A stretch of DNA of 64,000 nt from Prosthecobacter sp. (GCA_017853885.1 JAFMIR010000005.1:1-64000); one strand, 5' to 3'; positions 51,127 through 60,730 are shown, numbered from the stretch's first letter. Notes: generated from the sequence alone by a model not told the origin. Numbers and translations are program-made.

Positions 51127-52584
51127 ATGGCATTCTGGCGAGAAATCTTTTTTTTCTTTGTTCTCGTTAGCAGTCTAGCTGCTCAAGAGCCCACGGAGCT
51201 TTTGGCGGCACGTCAGGCTTTAATGAACATGGCATTGAATGATTCACAAAAAGTCACCGAGCAGTATGTGATGGCCCTTGCAGCGCGTGAGAGGGAGTTG
51301 GCTGCAGCCGGTGACTATGAGCAGGCGAAGCAATTTCGGCAGCGTCGTCAGAAGTTAGAGGCGATTTATGAAGGATCGGATAACGCTGGCGCGGTGCAGC
51401 TTTCACTTTCGGGCGCACGCTTGATGGGATCCGCACAGGCATTGGGCGATTCTCTGGGGAACTTTCGCTCCAGCGGCAGCGGTGTGGAGTGGTCGCTCTT
51501 CCGTCTCACACCAGGAAAGTATCGCTTAGAGTTGGAGGCTAACCTGCTGGACGCGCCGGTGGCTTTTGCCTCGGCGAAATTGCAACCTCAAGAGAAGGTG
51601 GTGTTGGAGTTTGGGGAGGTGACCGGGTTGGCAAGTCCTGTGAACAACCGAGTGAGTGTGGAGATCAAGCGAAGCGCCGATGAGACGATCTTCACCAAAT
51701 TGAAAAGTGCCGAGATGACTTTCACGCGACCGCTTCTCACGCTGCGCCTCTTGGCCGCGAGTGGTTACCCCGCCAACATTGTCCGCTTGCGTGGGCTGAA
51801 GCTCGTGCCGGTGAGTGAGGTGGTGCAGGTGTCTCAAACGGATTCATTGGATGCAACAACAGAGCTGGAGGGCCATAAAAAGACATTGGCTCGTGAACTT
51901 GCCGAAGCTCAAAAAGCCGTCTTAAAGGCTTATCAGCAAGACTTGGAGCAAATCGACTCCACGAGGTCCAGCGAGGTGAAGGCCGAGTTGAAGCGCCTGG
52001 AGCGTTTGGCGGAGAATAAGGACGAAAAGTTGCGGTTTTCGCCGCCACGGTCTCTGGCGGATACGGCGGGGACTCTGGAAGGCTTTGACGAAGTTATTGA
52101 AACCACTTTGGCGGATGGTCTTCCGGAGGCTGGAGATCGATTCAAGGTGTTCCATGAAGGACGTGAGCTCAAAGTACGCCTACTATGGGTCATGTGCGCG
52201 CCGGTGAAGAGCGATGACAAGCTGCTGAGCACGATGGCAGCACGTTTCCACGTCGATGTGGAGGATGCGCTTGCAGTGGGTCGTGCGGCGCAGGAGTTTA
52301 CGGCAGGCTATTTGCGCGGCAAAAAACTGCGCCTTGTAGCCCGGTCGATGCACGAAGAATCCGATGAGCTGGAAGCACTCGTTTTTCTGCCAGACGTGGG
52401 CCTTTTTCAGAATGTGCTACTTGATCAAGGTCTCGCTGCATTGTCTGCCCCAACCCATCGCAAGAGTGGCATGGGCATGAATGCGCTGCTGAATTCCCTC
52501 GTTGACCGCGAGCATGCGGCAAAGACGCGGATGCCACCGTCTGGCGCTTGGGCGCTTAGCCAAGATATCTCCTCGAAGAAATGA
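51127..52584 (+). CDS. Secreted coiled-coil/beta-sandwich protein 2 with degenerate SNase-like domain
   Basis: 485 aa from the ATG at 51127 (signal peptide ...FVLVSSLAAQ). The coiled-coil module has GDYEQAKQFRQRRQKLE; the beta-sandwich has WSLFRLTPGKYRLELEANL. The C-terminal ~150 residues resemble the staphylococcal nuclease fold (ELKVRLLWVMCAP, then AAQEFTAGYLRGKKLRLVAR and NVLLDQGLAAL), but the usual Asp and Glu of the DxPE segment and the second catalytic Arg are replaced. A nuclease activity is therefore unlikely. The stop overlaps the next start (ATGA). Confidence 0.78.
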   Translation: MAFWREIFFFFVLVSSLAAQEPTELLAARQALMNMALNDSQKVTEQYVMALAARERELAAAGDYEQAKQFRQRRQKLEAIYEGSDNAGAVQLSLSGARLMGSAQALGDSLGNFRSSGSGVEWSLFRLTPGKYRLELEANLLDAPVAFASAKLQPQEKVVLEFGEVTGLASPVNNRVSVEIKRSADETIFTKLKSAEMTFTRPLLTLRLLAASGYPANIVRLRGLKLVPVSEVVQVSQTDSLDATTELEGHKKTLARELAEAQKAVLKAYQQDLEQIDSTRSSEVKAELKRLERLAENKDEKLRFSPPRSLADTAGTLEGFDEVIETTLADGLPEAGDRFKVFHEGRELKVRLLWVMCAPVKSDDKLLSTMAARFHVDVEDALAVGRAAQEFTAGYLRGKKLRLVARSMHEESDELEALVFLPDVGLFQNVLLDQGLAALSAPTHRKSGMGMNALLNSLVDREHAAKTRMPPSGAWALSQDISSKK

Positions 52585-53294
52585 TCCGATTGTTCTTCTT
52601 TCTTTTGCTGACTGTTGCCTCTTCGCAGGCGCAGACACCTGCCGCCTTGACCCTTGAGCAAATGGAGGCCATTTATCAGCAACAGCTCAGTCTGCGGCAC
52701 ATTCCGCTCATTAGCCGGTATTTGATTGGACTGCAAAAAGCCGCCCTGAGCGCTTCGGACCAAGCTCCTTATTTGGCTGAGATCGCACGCGTGCAGGAAC
52801 TATTGAAGCGTGGTGGAGTCATTGATCTCGCTGTAGTTCGCAAATCGCAGCCTGCGAAAGGGGCTGCCATGCCGATGCCCATGCCGGAAGTTCAACCCAT
52901 ACCCAAGGAGGTTGCGCAGGCCGTCATCGTTCTCTCACCCGCACTTTCGAAAGGCATTGCGTCGCTTGAGCCTACCGCGAAGATTGGGGAGATGGAATGG
53001 CGTGTAGAATTCATGGCGGCTGGCAGTTACGATTTGCATCTGGAGTATGCCTGCCCGGTGCTTGCTACACCTCTGAAGCTCTTGGTGGATCTCGCAGGCC
53101 AGCGTATCGACGCTGAGCTATCGCTTGAAAAAGTCACCAAGGATGCGCAGACCTTCCGCATGTTGCGCGTGGGCAGATTGACACTGCCAAGCGATCTTCG
53201 TGCCAGTGATCTGCGCATCACGGCGGGTCTCAAATCGGGCTCCAGTCTCATCTTGCGTCATCTTTTCATCACACCTGCCAAACAGGTCCCATAA
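52581..53294 (+). CDS. Secreted coiled-coil/beta-sandwich protein 3
   Basis: 237 aa, start ATG overlapping the previous stop by four bases. Signal peptide MIRLFFFLLLTVASSQAQ. A helical stretch (LTLEQMEAIYQQQLSLR to AEIARVQELLKRGG) is followed by a Pro-rich linker and a beta-sandwich with WRVEFMAAGSYDLHLEYAC, matching the strand in proteins 1 and 2. Unknown family; likely acts with its neighbours. Confidence 0.78.
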   Translation: MIRLFFFLLLTVASSQAQTPAALTLEQMEAIYQQQLSLRHIPLISRYLIGLQKAALSASDQAPYLAEIARVQELLKRGGVIDLAVVRKSQPAKGAAMPMPMPEVQPIPKEVAQAVIVLSPALSKGIASLEPTAKIGEMEWRVEFMAAGSYDLHLEYACPVLATPLKLLVDLAGQRIDAELSLEKVTKDAQTFRMLRVGRLTLPSDLRASDLRITAGLKSGSSLILRHLFITPAKQVP

Positions 53295-53308
53295 AACTTC
53301 TACCACCA

Positions 53309-54631
53309 ATGCTCCGCATTACGTTGCCTATCTTTGCGCTGCTGTCCCTCGCGATGCTGCCTTCATGCAAGCGGCTTCAGGACAAGCTTGAGCGTCTTGC
53401 GGAGAAAAGTGGAGTTCCGTCTTCGAAATCTGCGATCGAGCCAGCCGAACCGCCGCTCACACCTGAGCAGGAACTCATTGAAAAGAAGCTGAAGGACTCC
53501 GCCATACCCGAGGCTGCCGCACCGGAGCCGGTTATACCCGCTAATCCTGCGTTCGAACTCAACAAGTCCGCCAACGTTGCCATTCTAGGCTACCATGATG
53601 TGCGTGATCGAGGCGGCAGCCCGATGCTTATCGCAGGATCAAAGTTCCGCCAGCAGATGCAAGTCATCAAGGACTCGCAAATTCCTGTTGTGCCGCTTGC
53701 CGATGTGATGGCTTGGAAGCGTGGTGAGAAAAACATTCCCCAAGAGGCCATCGTCATCACCTTCGATGATGGGTGGGAGGGTGTGCACACTTACGCCTAT
53801 CCGGTCCTGAAGGAGTTTGGCTTTCCTTTTACGGTCTATTTGTATAAAAAGTATGTGAACATCGGTGGGCGCTCAATGAACTGGGACCAAATTAAGGAAA
53901 TGATGCAGCACGGTTGTGAGATTGGTAGTCACAGCGTGTCGCATGAGAGCCTCAAAAAGAAGCCGAAAGCCAAAATGACCGATGTGGAGCATCAACAGTG
54001 GATTCTCACCGAGTTGAAGGACTCGCGCGATTTCTTGGAACAAAATCTCAAGGTGAAGATTCGCTCCTTTGCGTATCCTTACGGCATCTTTGACGATGCG
54101 ATTATGGAAACAGGTCTTCAAATGGGTTACGAGAGCCTCGTTACTGTAAATGGTCAGAAGGTCGGCTGGGATGCACCAAATGGAAAACTTGGCCGCTATA
54201 TCATTCACGGCGATAGTGACACGAACTTCAAGCTTGCCACAAGTTTCCGTGGTCGTGGAGATGTCGGCTCGGACAAGTTTGTTCTCGCTGATGCGAAGGA
54301 CGATAGCGGTAGATTGATCGTCGAACTCAATCCGAAACCCGATGCTACCATCACGGATCGCCGCCCGATCATCGAGGCCAATCTCACCAATGCTGGGGCT
54401 GTGCTACCCGAAAGCGTCAAGCTGCGTATTGGTGGTCTTGGCACCGTGCCCGCTCTGTACGATGAAGCGTCGAAGACGGTGCGCTACCAATTCCCTTATC
54501 GCATTCGCCGCGAGGAGGTGGTCGCCTCGTTGACTTACCAACGTCAGGACGCCACGCAGGCCGAGGTGATCAACTGGCGCTTCAAGGTCGATCTCGCAGC
54601 CTCTTACATGCCTATGGCCGCTGAGAAGTGA
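53309..54631 (+). CDS. Lipoprotein polysaccharide deacetylase
   Basis: 440 aa. Lipoprotein signal ending in AMLPSC. The NodB domain has NVAILGYHDV, AIVITFDDGW (catalytic Asp and metal Asp), EIGSHSVSHESL (HxxxH metal site) and IRSFAYPYGIFD. A further beta-sandwich domain covers ~310-440. The family removes N- or O-acetyl groups from surface polymers such as peptidoglycan or PNAG. It closes the four-gene operon with a 14-base gap from protein 3. Confidence 0.9.
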   Translation: MLRITLPIFALLSLAMLPSCKRLQDKLERLAEKSGVPSSKSAIEPAEPPLTPEQELIEKKLKDSAIPEAAAPEPVIPANPAFELNKSANVAILGYHDVRDRGGSPMLIAGSKFRQQMQVIKDSQIPVVPLADVMAWKRGEKNIPQEAIVITFDDGWEGVHTYAYPVLKEFGFPFTVYLYKKYVNIGGRSMNWDQIKEMMQHGCEIGSHSVSHESLKKKPKAKMTDVEHQQWILTELKDSRDFLEQNLKVKIRSFAYPYGIFDDAIMETGLQMGYESLVTVNGQKVGWDAPNGKLGRYIIHGDSDTNFKLATSFRGRGDVGSDKFVLADAKDDSGRLIVELNPKPDATITDRRPIIEANLTNAGAVLPESVKLRIGGLGTVPALYDEASKTVRYQFPYRIRREEVVASLTYQRQDATQAEVINWRFKVDLAASYMPMAAEK

Positions 54632-54644
54632 TAAGTCGAAGACT

Positions 54645-55682
54645 TCATTTTGTCACATCGTAGCCGATCTTCTCATTCAGCCAAGCACGAAGCTTGTCTA
54701 GGCCCTCGCCTGTCTGTGCAGAGATGGGATGAATTTTTACACGTTTGAAGCGCTCCTTGAGGTTGGCGAGGTGTTCCGCAGACTCATGGAGATCGGTCTT
54801 GTTTGCAATGATGCACCACGAGCGCTTCGAGAGTTCCTTTGAGTAGAGCGAAACCTCGGCACGAACGGTTTCGAGATCGGCCACTGGGTCTCGGCCCTCT
54901 GTGCCTGCGGTGTCGACCACAAAGAGAAGCACGCGACAGCGCATGATGTGTCGCAGAAAATCATGGCCGAGGCCGATGTTTTGATGCGCGCCCTCGATAA
55001 GGCCGGGAATGTCCGCCAGTGTGCCACGGCGGAAGGGATCGAACTCAATCACTCCCACCATGGGTTGGAGTGTGGTGAAGGGGTAGTTTGCGATTTTCGG
55101 CTTTGCGGCGCTCAGTTTGGAGAGCAGCGTGGACTTTCCCGCGTTCGGGAAGCCCACTAGCCCTGCTTCGGCTATGCTGCGTAGTTCAAAGTGGAAGCGA
55201 CCTTCCTCGCCTGGAGTGCCGGGTGTGAACTCACGCGGAGCTTGGTGTGTGCTTGTCTTGAAATGGATGTTTCCCTTGCCGCCCTTGCCGCCTTTGCAAA
55301 GCACGAAGCGCGACCCCACTTCAGTCAGATCGGCTACGGGTTCGAAGCGCAGGTTGAGTTCGCCAGTTTCGGGATCTTCTTCCTCAATGATGCGGCTGAC
55401 CAGAGTGCCTGGTGGCACTTTATAGACTTTGTCCTCGGCGCTGCGCCCGGTGCATTGCCTGCCCATACCCTTTTGGCCGTCTTCAGCGAGAAGACGGCCA
55501 TTGAAAACATAATTGCGTAAGCTGTCTGTGCTTGGGTCTACCTCGAGCACCACATCTCCGCCGGCACCGCCATCACCGCCGTCGGGGCCTCCCTTGGGAC
55601 GGAACTTGCCGCGGTGGAAATGTACAGAACCATCCCCGCCTTTGCCAGCACGGGCATAAACTTTGATCTGATCGACAAACAT
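54645..55682 (-). CDS. obg: GTPase Obg (CgtA)
   Basis: 345 aa from the ATG at 55682. The Gly-rich Obg domain fills 1-158 (FHRGKFRPKGGPDGGDGGAG). The GTPase motifs are GFPNAGKST (177-185), TLADIPGLIEGA and NKTD (~293). Obg links ribosome assembly to stress and is essential in most bacteria. Convergent with the polysaccharide deacetylase gene and divergent from rex. Confidence 0.96.
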   Translation of the reverse strand: MFVDQIKVYARAGKGGDGSVHFHRGKFRPKGGPDGGDGGAGGDVVLEVDPSTDSLRNYVFNGRLLAEDGQKGMGRQCTGRSAEDKVYKVPPGTLVSRIIEEEDPETGELNLRFEPVADLTEVGSRFVLCKGGKGGKGNIHFKTSTHQAPREFTPGTPGEEGRFHFELRSIAEAGLVGFPNAGKSTLLSKLSAAKPKIANYPFTTLQPMVGVIEFDPFRRGTLADIPGLIEGAHQNIGLGHDFLRHIMRCRVLLFVVDTAGTEGRDPVADLETVRAEVSLYSKELSKRSWCIIANKTDLHESAEHLANLKERFKRVKIHPISAQTGEGLDKLRAWLNEKIGYDVTK

Positions 55683-55721
55683 GAATGAGGCCAAGACGTA
55701 GCGCCGAAGCGGTGCTGAGCA

Positions 55722-56393
55722 ATGGCGAGGTTTGACAAAGCGTCTTGGGCCGTGGAAGATTTAAAATTTGTGCCCGCCAACAAAGCACCAACTCCACCAC
55801 GGAAGGCCATCTACCGTCTTTCGATTTACCTGCGCTGCTTGCAAAAGCTGCGCGACAATCATGTCGACACGGTGTCTTCGGCGGCACTGGCAAAGGTGGC
55901 TGGCGTGAAATCTACGCAGCTACGCAAGGATCTGACCTACTTCGGCCAGTTGGGCACTCGCGGACTAGGTTACAATGTGGACTCGCTGCGCCAAATGATT
56001 GCGGATGTGCTCGGGCAGAACCGGCTTCAGCCGGTGATCTTGGTAGGCGTGGGGAACCTAGGTTCTGCGCTGCTGCGTTACAGCGGCTTCCGTAAGGAAG
56101 GCTTCGAGATCACTGCGGCTTTTGACCTGCTGCCGAAGTCTGCCGGAACCTTCTCTGTTCCAGTGCTCCCGATGAGTGAGTTGGCCGATTACATCAAGAA
56201 AAACCATGTGAAAATGGCCATCCTTACCGTGCCGGCGATAAACGGGCAAACGGTTTGCAACGAACTCGTGGCATACGGTATTCAAGCGATCTTGAATTTC
56301 TCCCCCACCGTCCTTGAGACGCCAGAAAATGTGGTCGTCAACAGTGTTGATCTGGCGGTGGAACTGGAAAATCTCAGTTATTTCATCCGCTGA
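55722..56393 (+). CDS. rex: Redox-sensing transcriptional repressor Rex
   Basis: 223 aa. The N-terminal winged helix covers ~30-80 (SAALAKVAGVKSTQLRKDL), followed by the NAD(H)-binding Rossmann domain (ILVGVGNLGSALL at ~108). FGQLGTRGLGYNV and the C-terminal FSPTVLETPENV complete the Rex pattern. Rex represses respiration and fermentation genes when NADH is low. No clear TTGTGA-N6-TCACAA operator was found in this window. Divergent from obg by 39 bases. Confidence 0.95.
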   Translation: MARFDKASWAVEDLKFVPANKAPTPPRKAIYRLSIYLRCLQKLRDNHVDTVSSAALAKVAGVKSTQLRKDLTYFGQLGTRGLGYNVDSLRQMIADVLGQNRLQPVILVGVGNLGSALLRYSGFRKEGFEITAAFDLLPKSAGTFSVPVLPMSELADYIKKNHVKMAILTVPAINGQTVCNELVAYGIQAILNFSPTVLETPENVVVNSVDLAVELENLSYFIR

Positions 56394-56402
56394 AACCTCG
56401 GA

Positions 56403-56996
56403 TCACTTCTTGGGAACTTCTCCACCCTCTTTGGCGACTTCTTCTTTTTTCTTCTGCACATCCGCAGATGCCGGTTCGAGCAGTTTGGGTGGCTGACCGC
56501 CTTTGGCGACGAATTTCAAGGCAACGCCATTGATGCAAAAGCGGCGGTCCGTGGGTGTTTTAAAGCCCTCACCCTCGAAAACATGGCCCAAGTGGGCGCC
56601 ACAGCGTTTGCACACCGTTTCCACTCGGCGCATGCCGTGGCTGTTATCCGTGCGTTCGAGCACGTTCTTGGCCTTCGAACTGTCATAAAAGGAGGGCCAG
56701 CCGCAGCCGGAGTGAAATTTTTCGGTGGAGGTAAAGAGCTCCGCACCGCAGCACACGCAGAAGTAGGTACCCTCCCCCTGCTTTTCGAACTCTTCATAGA
56801 TGTGACCAAAGGGTCTTTCTGTGCCCTGTTGTCGCGTGACCTTGAATTGGTCGTCGGTGAGCAGCTTTTTCCATTCTTCTTCGGTTTTGACGATCACGGG
56901 AGAGTTGGCGGGTTTGAGGGCAGTTTTAGGTTTGTCCTCGGCATGAAGCACACTGAGGAAAATGAGGGCGAGCGTGGCGGTGCAGAGGGCTTTCAT
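56403..56996 (-). CDS. msrB: Peptide-methionine (R)-S-oxide reductase, secreted
   Basis: 197 aa from the ATG at 56996, with a signal peptide (CTATLALIFLSVLHA). Zinc-binding Cys pairs CVCC (80-83) and CKRC (129-132), catalytic Cys154 in RRFCINGVALKF and the FHSGCGWPSF motif are all present. It reduces Met-R-sulfoxide in exported proteins. The C-terminal tail (KKKEEVAKEGGEVPKK) is an extra Lys/Glu extension. Convergent with rex. Confidence 0.95.
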   Translation of the reverse strand: MKALCTATLALIFLSVLHAEDKPKTALKPANSPVIVKTEEEWKKLLTDDQFKVTRQQGTERPFGHIYEEFEKQGEGTYFCVCCGAELFTSTEKFHSGCGWPSFYDSSKAKNVLERTDNSHGMRRVETVCKRCGAHLGHVFEGEGFKTPTDRRFCINGVALKFVAKGGQPPKLLEPASADVQKKKEEVAKEGGEVPKK

Positions 56997-57109
56997 AGGC
57001 AAAGGCTAGAAACGTGGGATGCTGGGGCTTTTTGCGGAATCTGGCAATTCTTAAATCGGGCGGGACAGCTGCTTGCGGGTTGCGGTGGTCACGCCATACA
57101 TGCAGCACC

Positions 57110-57886
57110 ATGTCCTCTATTTTCGAACTTTTCTCTCTTCAAAATCAGACCGCTGTTATCATCGGTGGAACTGGCGAACTCTGTGGAGCAATTGCGGAAG
57201 GCTACGCCATGGCAGGTGCTGAGGTGGTGTTGGTTGGGCGCGATGCCGCCAAGGCCGAGAGGCGTCTGGAGACCATTCACGCGGCGGGGGGTAAGGCTTA
57301 TTTCCTACCTGCGGATGCCGGGAGGAAGGCTGATTTGCAGATTTTGCTCGATCAGGTTCTTGAGCGCAGCGGAGGATGCCGAATCCTTGTAAATGGCGCA
57401 GGGGTGAACTCTCCCACGCCCTTCCTCGACATCCCGGAGGAGGAGTATGATCGAATCATGAATATCAACACAAAAGCGGTTTTTCTGGCCTGCCAGGTGT
57501 TTGGAAAGCATTTCGTGGAAAACAAAGTGGCGGCTTCGATCATTAACTTGGGGTCCATGTCCGGCCTAACTCCGCTGAGCCGCGTCTTCACCTATTCGAT
57601 GTCGAAGGGGGCGGTGCACAATCTGAGCAAAAACCTCGCCCGTGAGTGGGCGCCACTCGGCATCCGTGTGAACACACTGGTGCCTGGTTTTTTTCCGGCG
57701 GAGCAGAACAAGAAGGTTCTTACGCCGGACCGCGTGTCCAAGATCATGGGGCATACGCCGATGAACCGTTTTGGTGAGGCGAATGAACTTGTTGGCGCAG
57801 CACTGCTGCTCGCAGCGTCGGCTGGATCCTTCATCACAGGCCATGAAATGGTCGTGGACGGCGGCTACTCATCCATGACGATCTGA
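57110..57886 (+). CDS. SDR family oxidoreductase (KduD/mannonate-oxidoreductase-like)
   Basis: 258 aa from the ATG at 57110. Cofactor loop [17 protein letters not shown] near the N-terminus, [15 protein letters not shown], the Ser of [13 protein letters not shown] and the catalytic YSMSK (~164) are present. [20 protein letters not shown] and MVVDGGYS are typical of the uronate-metabolism SDRs such as 2-dehydro-3-deoxy-gluconate dehydrogenase. Substrate inferred only. Convergent with the next Gfo/Idh gene. Confidence 0.88.
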   Translation: MSSIFELFSLQNQTAVIIGGTGELCGAIAEGYAMAGAEVVLVGRDAAKAERRLETIHAAGGKAYFLPADAGRKADLQILLDQVLERSGGCRILVNGAGVNSPTPFLDIPEEEYDRIMNINTKAVFLACQVFGKHFVENKVAASIINLGSMSGLTPLSRVFTYSMSKGAVHNLSKNLAREWAPLGIRVNTLVPGFFPAEQNKKVLTPDRVSKIMGHTPMNRFGEANELVGAALLLAASAGSFITGHEMVVDGGYSSMTI

Positions 57887-57902
57887 TTTCGGCAGAGTTG
57901 TT

Positions 57903-59348
57903 TCATACGATCTCCGGGACCACGAACGGATCGCGATACTTATCCTTCAGCATGGCATTGGCCAAGTCGTGGTCGATGAAGCGTTCTTCTTTCCCGTTCA
58001 TCTTCAACATGGGACCGAGTGTCAGTTTGTCCTTGCCTAAATTGACATCGTTTTTTGCTAGGTGCTCCTTCATGCGTTCAAAGGTCTCCGTGGCGAATTT
58101 ATCATCTCGGATGGCTTCGAGGATGGCATCGGGATTTTGCTTTGTGCCGAGGCGATGGCTAATGTTGCCAGTATGGCATAGGGCGCTGGATAGATGACCC
58201 TCGAGAATGTCTGCGTGCAAATCATCCACACGGCGGCTGCGGCAGGCGTTGATGAAGTTTTTGAAGTGGTCTTCTGAACCGGAGAATTTTCGGATCTCCT
58301 TGCCGTTCTTGTCGAGTGCCACAGCTCCACTGTAGCTGCTGACGACCACGGAGCCGCCCTCGCATTCGACAATGACACCCACACCTGCGCCTTTATATTT
58401 GTCCATGTCTTTGCTGTCTTTTGAAGAGGTCAAACCGCGCACTTCAAAGATGAGCGGTGCCTTCTCGTAGCCATGGTAGATAATCTGAGTGTTTGCCGTC
58501 TCGCCATCGTCCTCATAACCAAGGCGTCCACCCACGCTCCATACGGTGGGTGAGAGTTCCATTTCCCCGAGAAACCAGCGGGCAATGTCCATCTGGTGAA
58601 TGCCTTGGTTGCCGAGATCGCCATTTCCATAGTCCCAAGTCCAGTGCCAGTCGTAGTGCAGTTTCTTGCGGGTGAGTGGCTTTTTGGGGCCTGGGCCACA
58701 CCATAGGTCATACTCGACACTGTCAGGCACCGGTTGTTCGCCCTCGGCTTTGCCGATGCTACCACGGCGTTTGTAGCATAGGCCGCGCGCGAGAAGGATT
58801 TTGCCGAGATTGCCATCTTGGACGAATTTCACGGCATCAGCTAGCCCAGTGCGGCTGGAGCGTGCCTGTGTGCCAGTTTGCACGATCTTCGCATGTTTCC
58901 GTGCAGCCTTCACGATTTGACGGCCTTCCCACACGCAGTGGGAGACAGGCTTCTCGACATACACATCCTTACCCGCTTGGATGGCCCAGATGGAGGCGAG
59001 TGCATGCCAGTGGTTTGGTGTGGCGATACTGACGGCATCAATGGACTTGTCGTCAAACACACGGCGCATGTCGGTGTATTGCGTGACTTTAATTTTCTCC
59101 TTGTCGAGAGCCTGGGCATGCTTGCTCATCACCTTGCTATCCACATCACATAGGGCTGAGAGCCTCACGCCATCGTCTTTGAGGCTCTTGTAGCCGCTGA
59201 TGTGGCCTGATCCACGTCCTCCAAAACCGATCACGGCCATGTGGATCGTATCGCCAGGGCTCTTTTGCGCCCAAGAAGTCTTGGCGATGTAAAAAACGCC
59301 TGTGGAGGCGGCGACGGATTGGGTGAGGAAACGGCGGCGGTGGATCAT
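57903..59348 (-). CDS. Gfo/Idh/MocA family oxidoreductase, Tat-secreted
   Basis: 481 aa from the ATG at 59348. N-terminal RRRFLTQSVAAS is the Tat signal. The Rossmann loop GFGGRGSG is at 41-48 and EKPVSHCVWEG at ~131. WDYGNGDLGNQGIHQMDIAR is the characteristic family segment of Planctomycetes/Verrucomicrobia members. It likely acts on a sugar in the periplasm. Only moderately similar to the other two members in the window. Confidence 0.9.
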   Translation of the reverse strand: MIHRRRFLTQSVAASTGVFYIAKTSWAQKSPGDTIHMAVIGFGGRGSGHISGYKSLKDDGVRLSALCDVDSKVMSKHAQALDKEKIKVTQYTDMRRVFDDKSIDAVSIATPNHWHALASIWAIQAGKDVYVEKPVSHCVWEGRQIVKAARKHAKIVQTGTQARSSRTGLADAVKFVQDGNLGKILLARGLCYKRRGSIGKAEGEQPVPDSVEYDLWCGPGPKKPLTRKKLHYDWHWTWDYGNGDLGNQGIHQMDIARWFLGEMELSPTVWSVGGRLGYEDDGETANTQIIYHGYEKAPLIFEVRGLTSSKDSKDMDKYKGAGVGVIVECEGGSVVVSSYSGAVALDKNGKEIRKFSGSEDHFKNFINACRSRRVDDLHADILEGHLSSALCHTGNISHRLGTKQNPDAILEAIRDDKFATETFERMKEHLAKNDVNLGKDKLTLGPMLKMNGKEERFIDHDLANAMLKDKYRDPFVVPEIV

Positions 59349-59509
59349 GGCACGATGTATACGGTCTGTCCTTGGGGCATTTGGCATATGCCGCAAAGAT
59401 TTGCACTGGGCCGAACTGAGGAGCTGCCGAGCCCTTGGAAGAAGCTTTGCTTGGTGTGCATGTCCTGCTTGAAAGCCAGCTGGGAAACGGGACACTCGGA
59501 ACCCGTTCA

Positions 59510-60667
59510 ATGCCCATCCACTCACGCTTTTTCATTACCGGTGTCGAGGCCGTTTGCTGCCTCGGTGATGACTTGGAGTCGATCATGGCCCGCGTGAGGG
59601 CAGGGGAGTGCGGCTTGAAGGTGCTTACGGACTTTGGCCTGCCATCGAAGCGCGGAGGCTGGGCCTCGAATCGAAAGCGCATGCTGCACCAGCGTTATGG
59701 CCCGGCCAGCGCTCTCGCTGTTGATGTGGCCCGAAGAGCTGTCACCGAACGCGGATGGAGTCGCGAAGACCTTGCGGATGCCTGTGTGTTTGCGGGCAGT
59801 AGCCGCGGGAATACGGCCGGCTGGTTCGATGCCTGGCCGGGCCGCAAGCGCCGCAAGATCTATGCTGCTTCGAATAATCTCCACAGCGAGATCGCTGCCG
59901 CCGTGAGTATTGAGCTCGGCATTCGCGGCGCTTCGCATCTGCTTTCGAATGGCTGTGCTTCTGGTTTGGATGCCCTCGGTATGGCGATGCTGCACTTGCG
60001 GCATGGTTTGGCCAAACGTGCTGTCGTCGTCTCCGTCGATCTGCCACTGTCGCCATCTCTACTAGCCTCGTTTGCCGAATCGGGTCTGCTGAGTGCCAAT
60101 GATGTGAATGATCCTTATTCACCCCGGACGAGCGGTTTCTTCCCCGCGGAGGCCGGTGTGGCACTGTTGATCGAATCAAGTCCCAAACGCCCTCTGCAGG
60201 CTTGGTGTGAGCTGGCTGGCTACTGGACCACCTCCGATGCCTATGACCCCATTGGAGCCGAGCCGAAGGGAGAAGGCCTGATACGCTGTTTGAGGTCTGT
60301 GATCCATGCTTTCCCCGAGCGCCGAATTGCGGCAATCTGTCCTCATGCCAATGGCACGCCAGCTCAGGCCACTGCAGAGGGCGCCGCATTGACGGCGGTC
60401 TTTCCCGGTATGATGCACCGCCCCTCGCTGCATCTGCTGAAGCCTTTCACTGGCCATTCGCTCGGCGCCAGCGGAGCACTCGAAACGGCCATCTTAGCCC
60501 ATACGATGCGTGAAGGCCTACTACCGGCGAATCTGCCGAACCTCACCGAGCCTGCACAAGGTTTTGCTTTGCCCTCGACCGCCTTAAAGCTCAGCAAGAA
60601 AGAACTCGTGCTGAACCTCAGTGTCGCCATGGGAGGTCATAATGCCGTGCTGGCGATGATGCGTTGA
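59510..60667 (+). CDS. Beta-ketoacyl synthase (KAS II-like), stand-alone
   Basis: 385 aa from the ATG at 59510 (MPIHSRFFITGVEAVCCLGDD is split as MPIHSRFFITGVEAV and CCLGDD). The Cys-His-His catalytic triad is visible in LLSNGCASGLDALG, ICPHANGTPAQ and LKPFTGHSLGASG. It condenses malonyl-ACP with acyl-ACP. No fabG, acpP or other fatty-acid or polyketide gene is adjacent. It is shorter than FabF and the N-terminal half is divergent; a role in pigment or aryl-polyene-like synthesis is possible but not shown. Confidence 0.83.
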   Translation: MPIHSRFFITGVEAVCCLGDDLESIMARVRAGECGLKVLTDFGLPSKRGGWASNRKRMLHQRYGPASALAVDVARRAVTERGWSREDLADACVFAGSSRGNTAGWFDAWPGRKRRKIYAASNNLHSEIAAAVSIELGIRGASHLLSNGCASGLDALGMAMLHLRHGLAKRAVVVSVDLPLSPSLLASFAESGLLSANDVNDPYSPRTSGFFPAEAGVALLIESSPKRPLQAWCELAGYWTTSDAYDPIGAEPKGEGLIRCLRSVIHAFPERRIAAICPHANGTPAQATAEGAALTAVFPGMMHRPSLHLLKPFTGHSLGASGALETAILAHTMREGLLPANLPNLTEPAQGFALPSTALKLSKKELVLNLSVAMGGHNAVLAMMR

Positions 60668-60730
60668 AACATGAGCCTTCCCCACCGCTGTAACTTCAAG
60701 GCTGTGTCATGCGTTGTTGGGCCGCACCCT

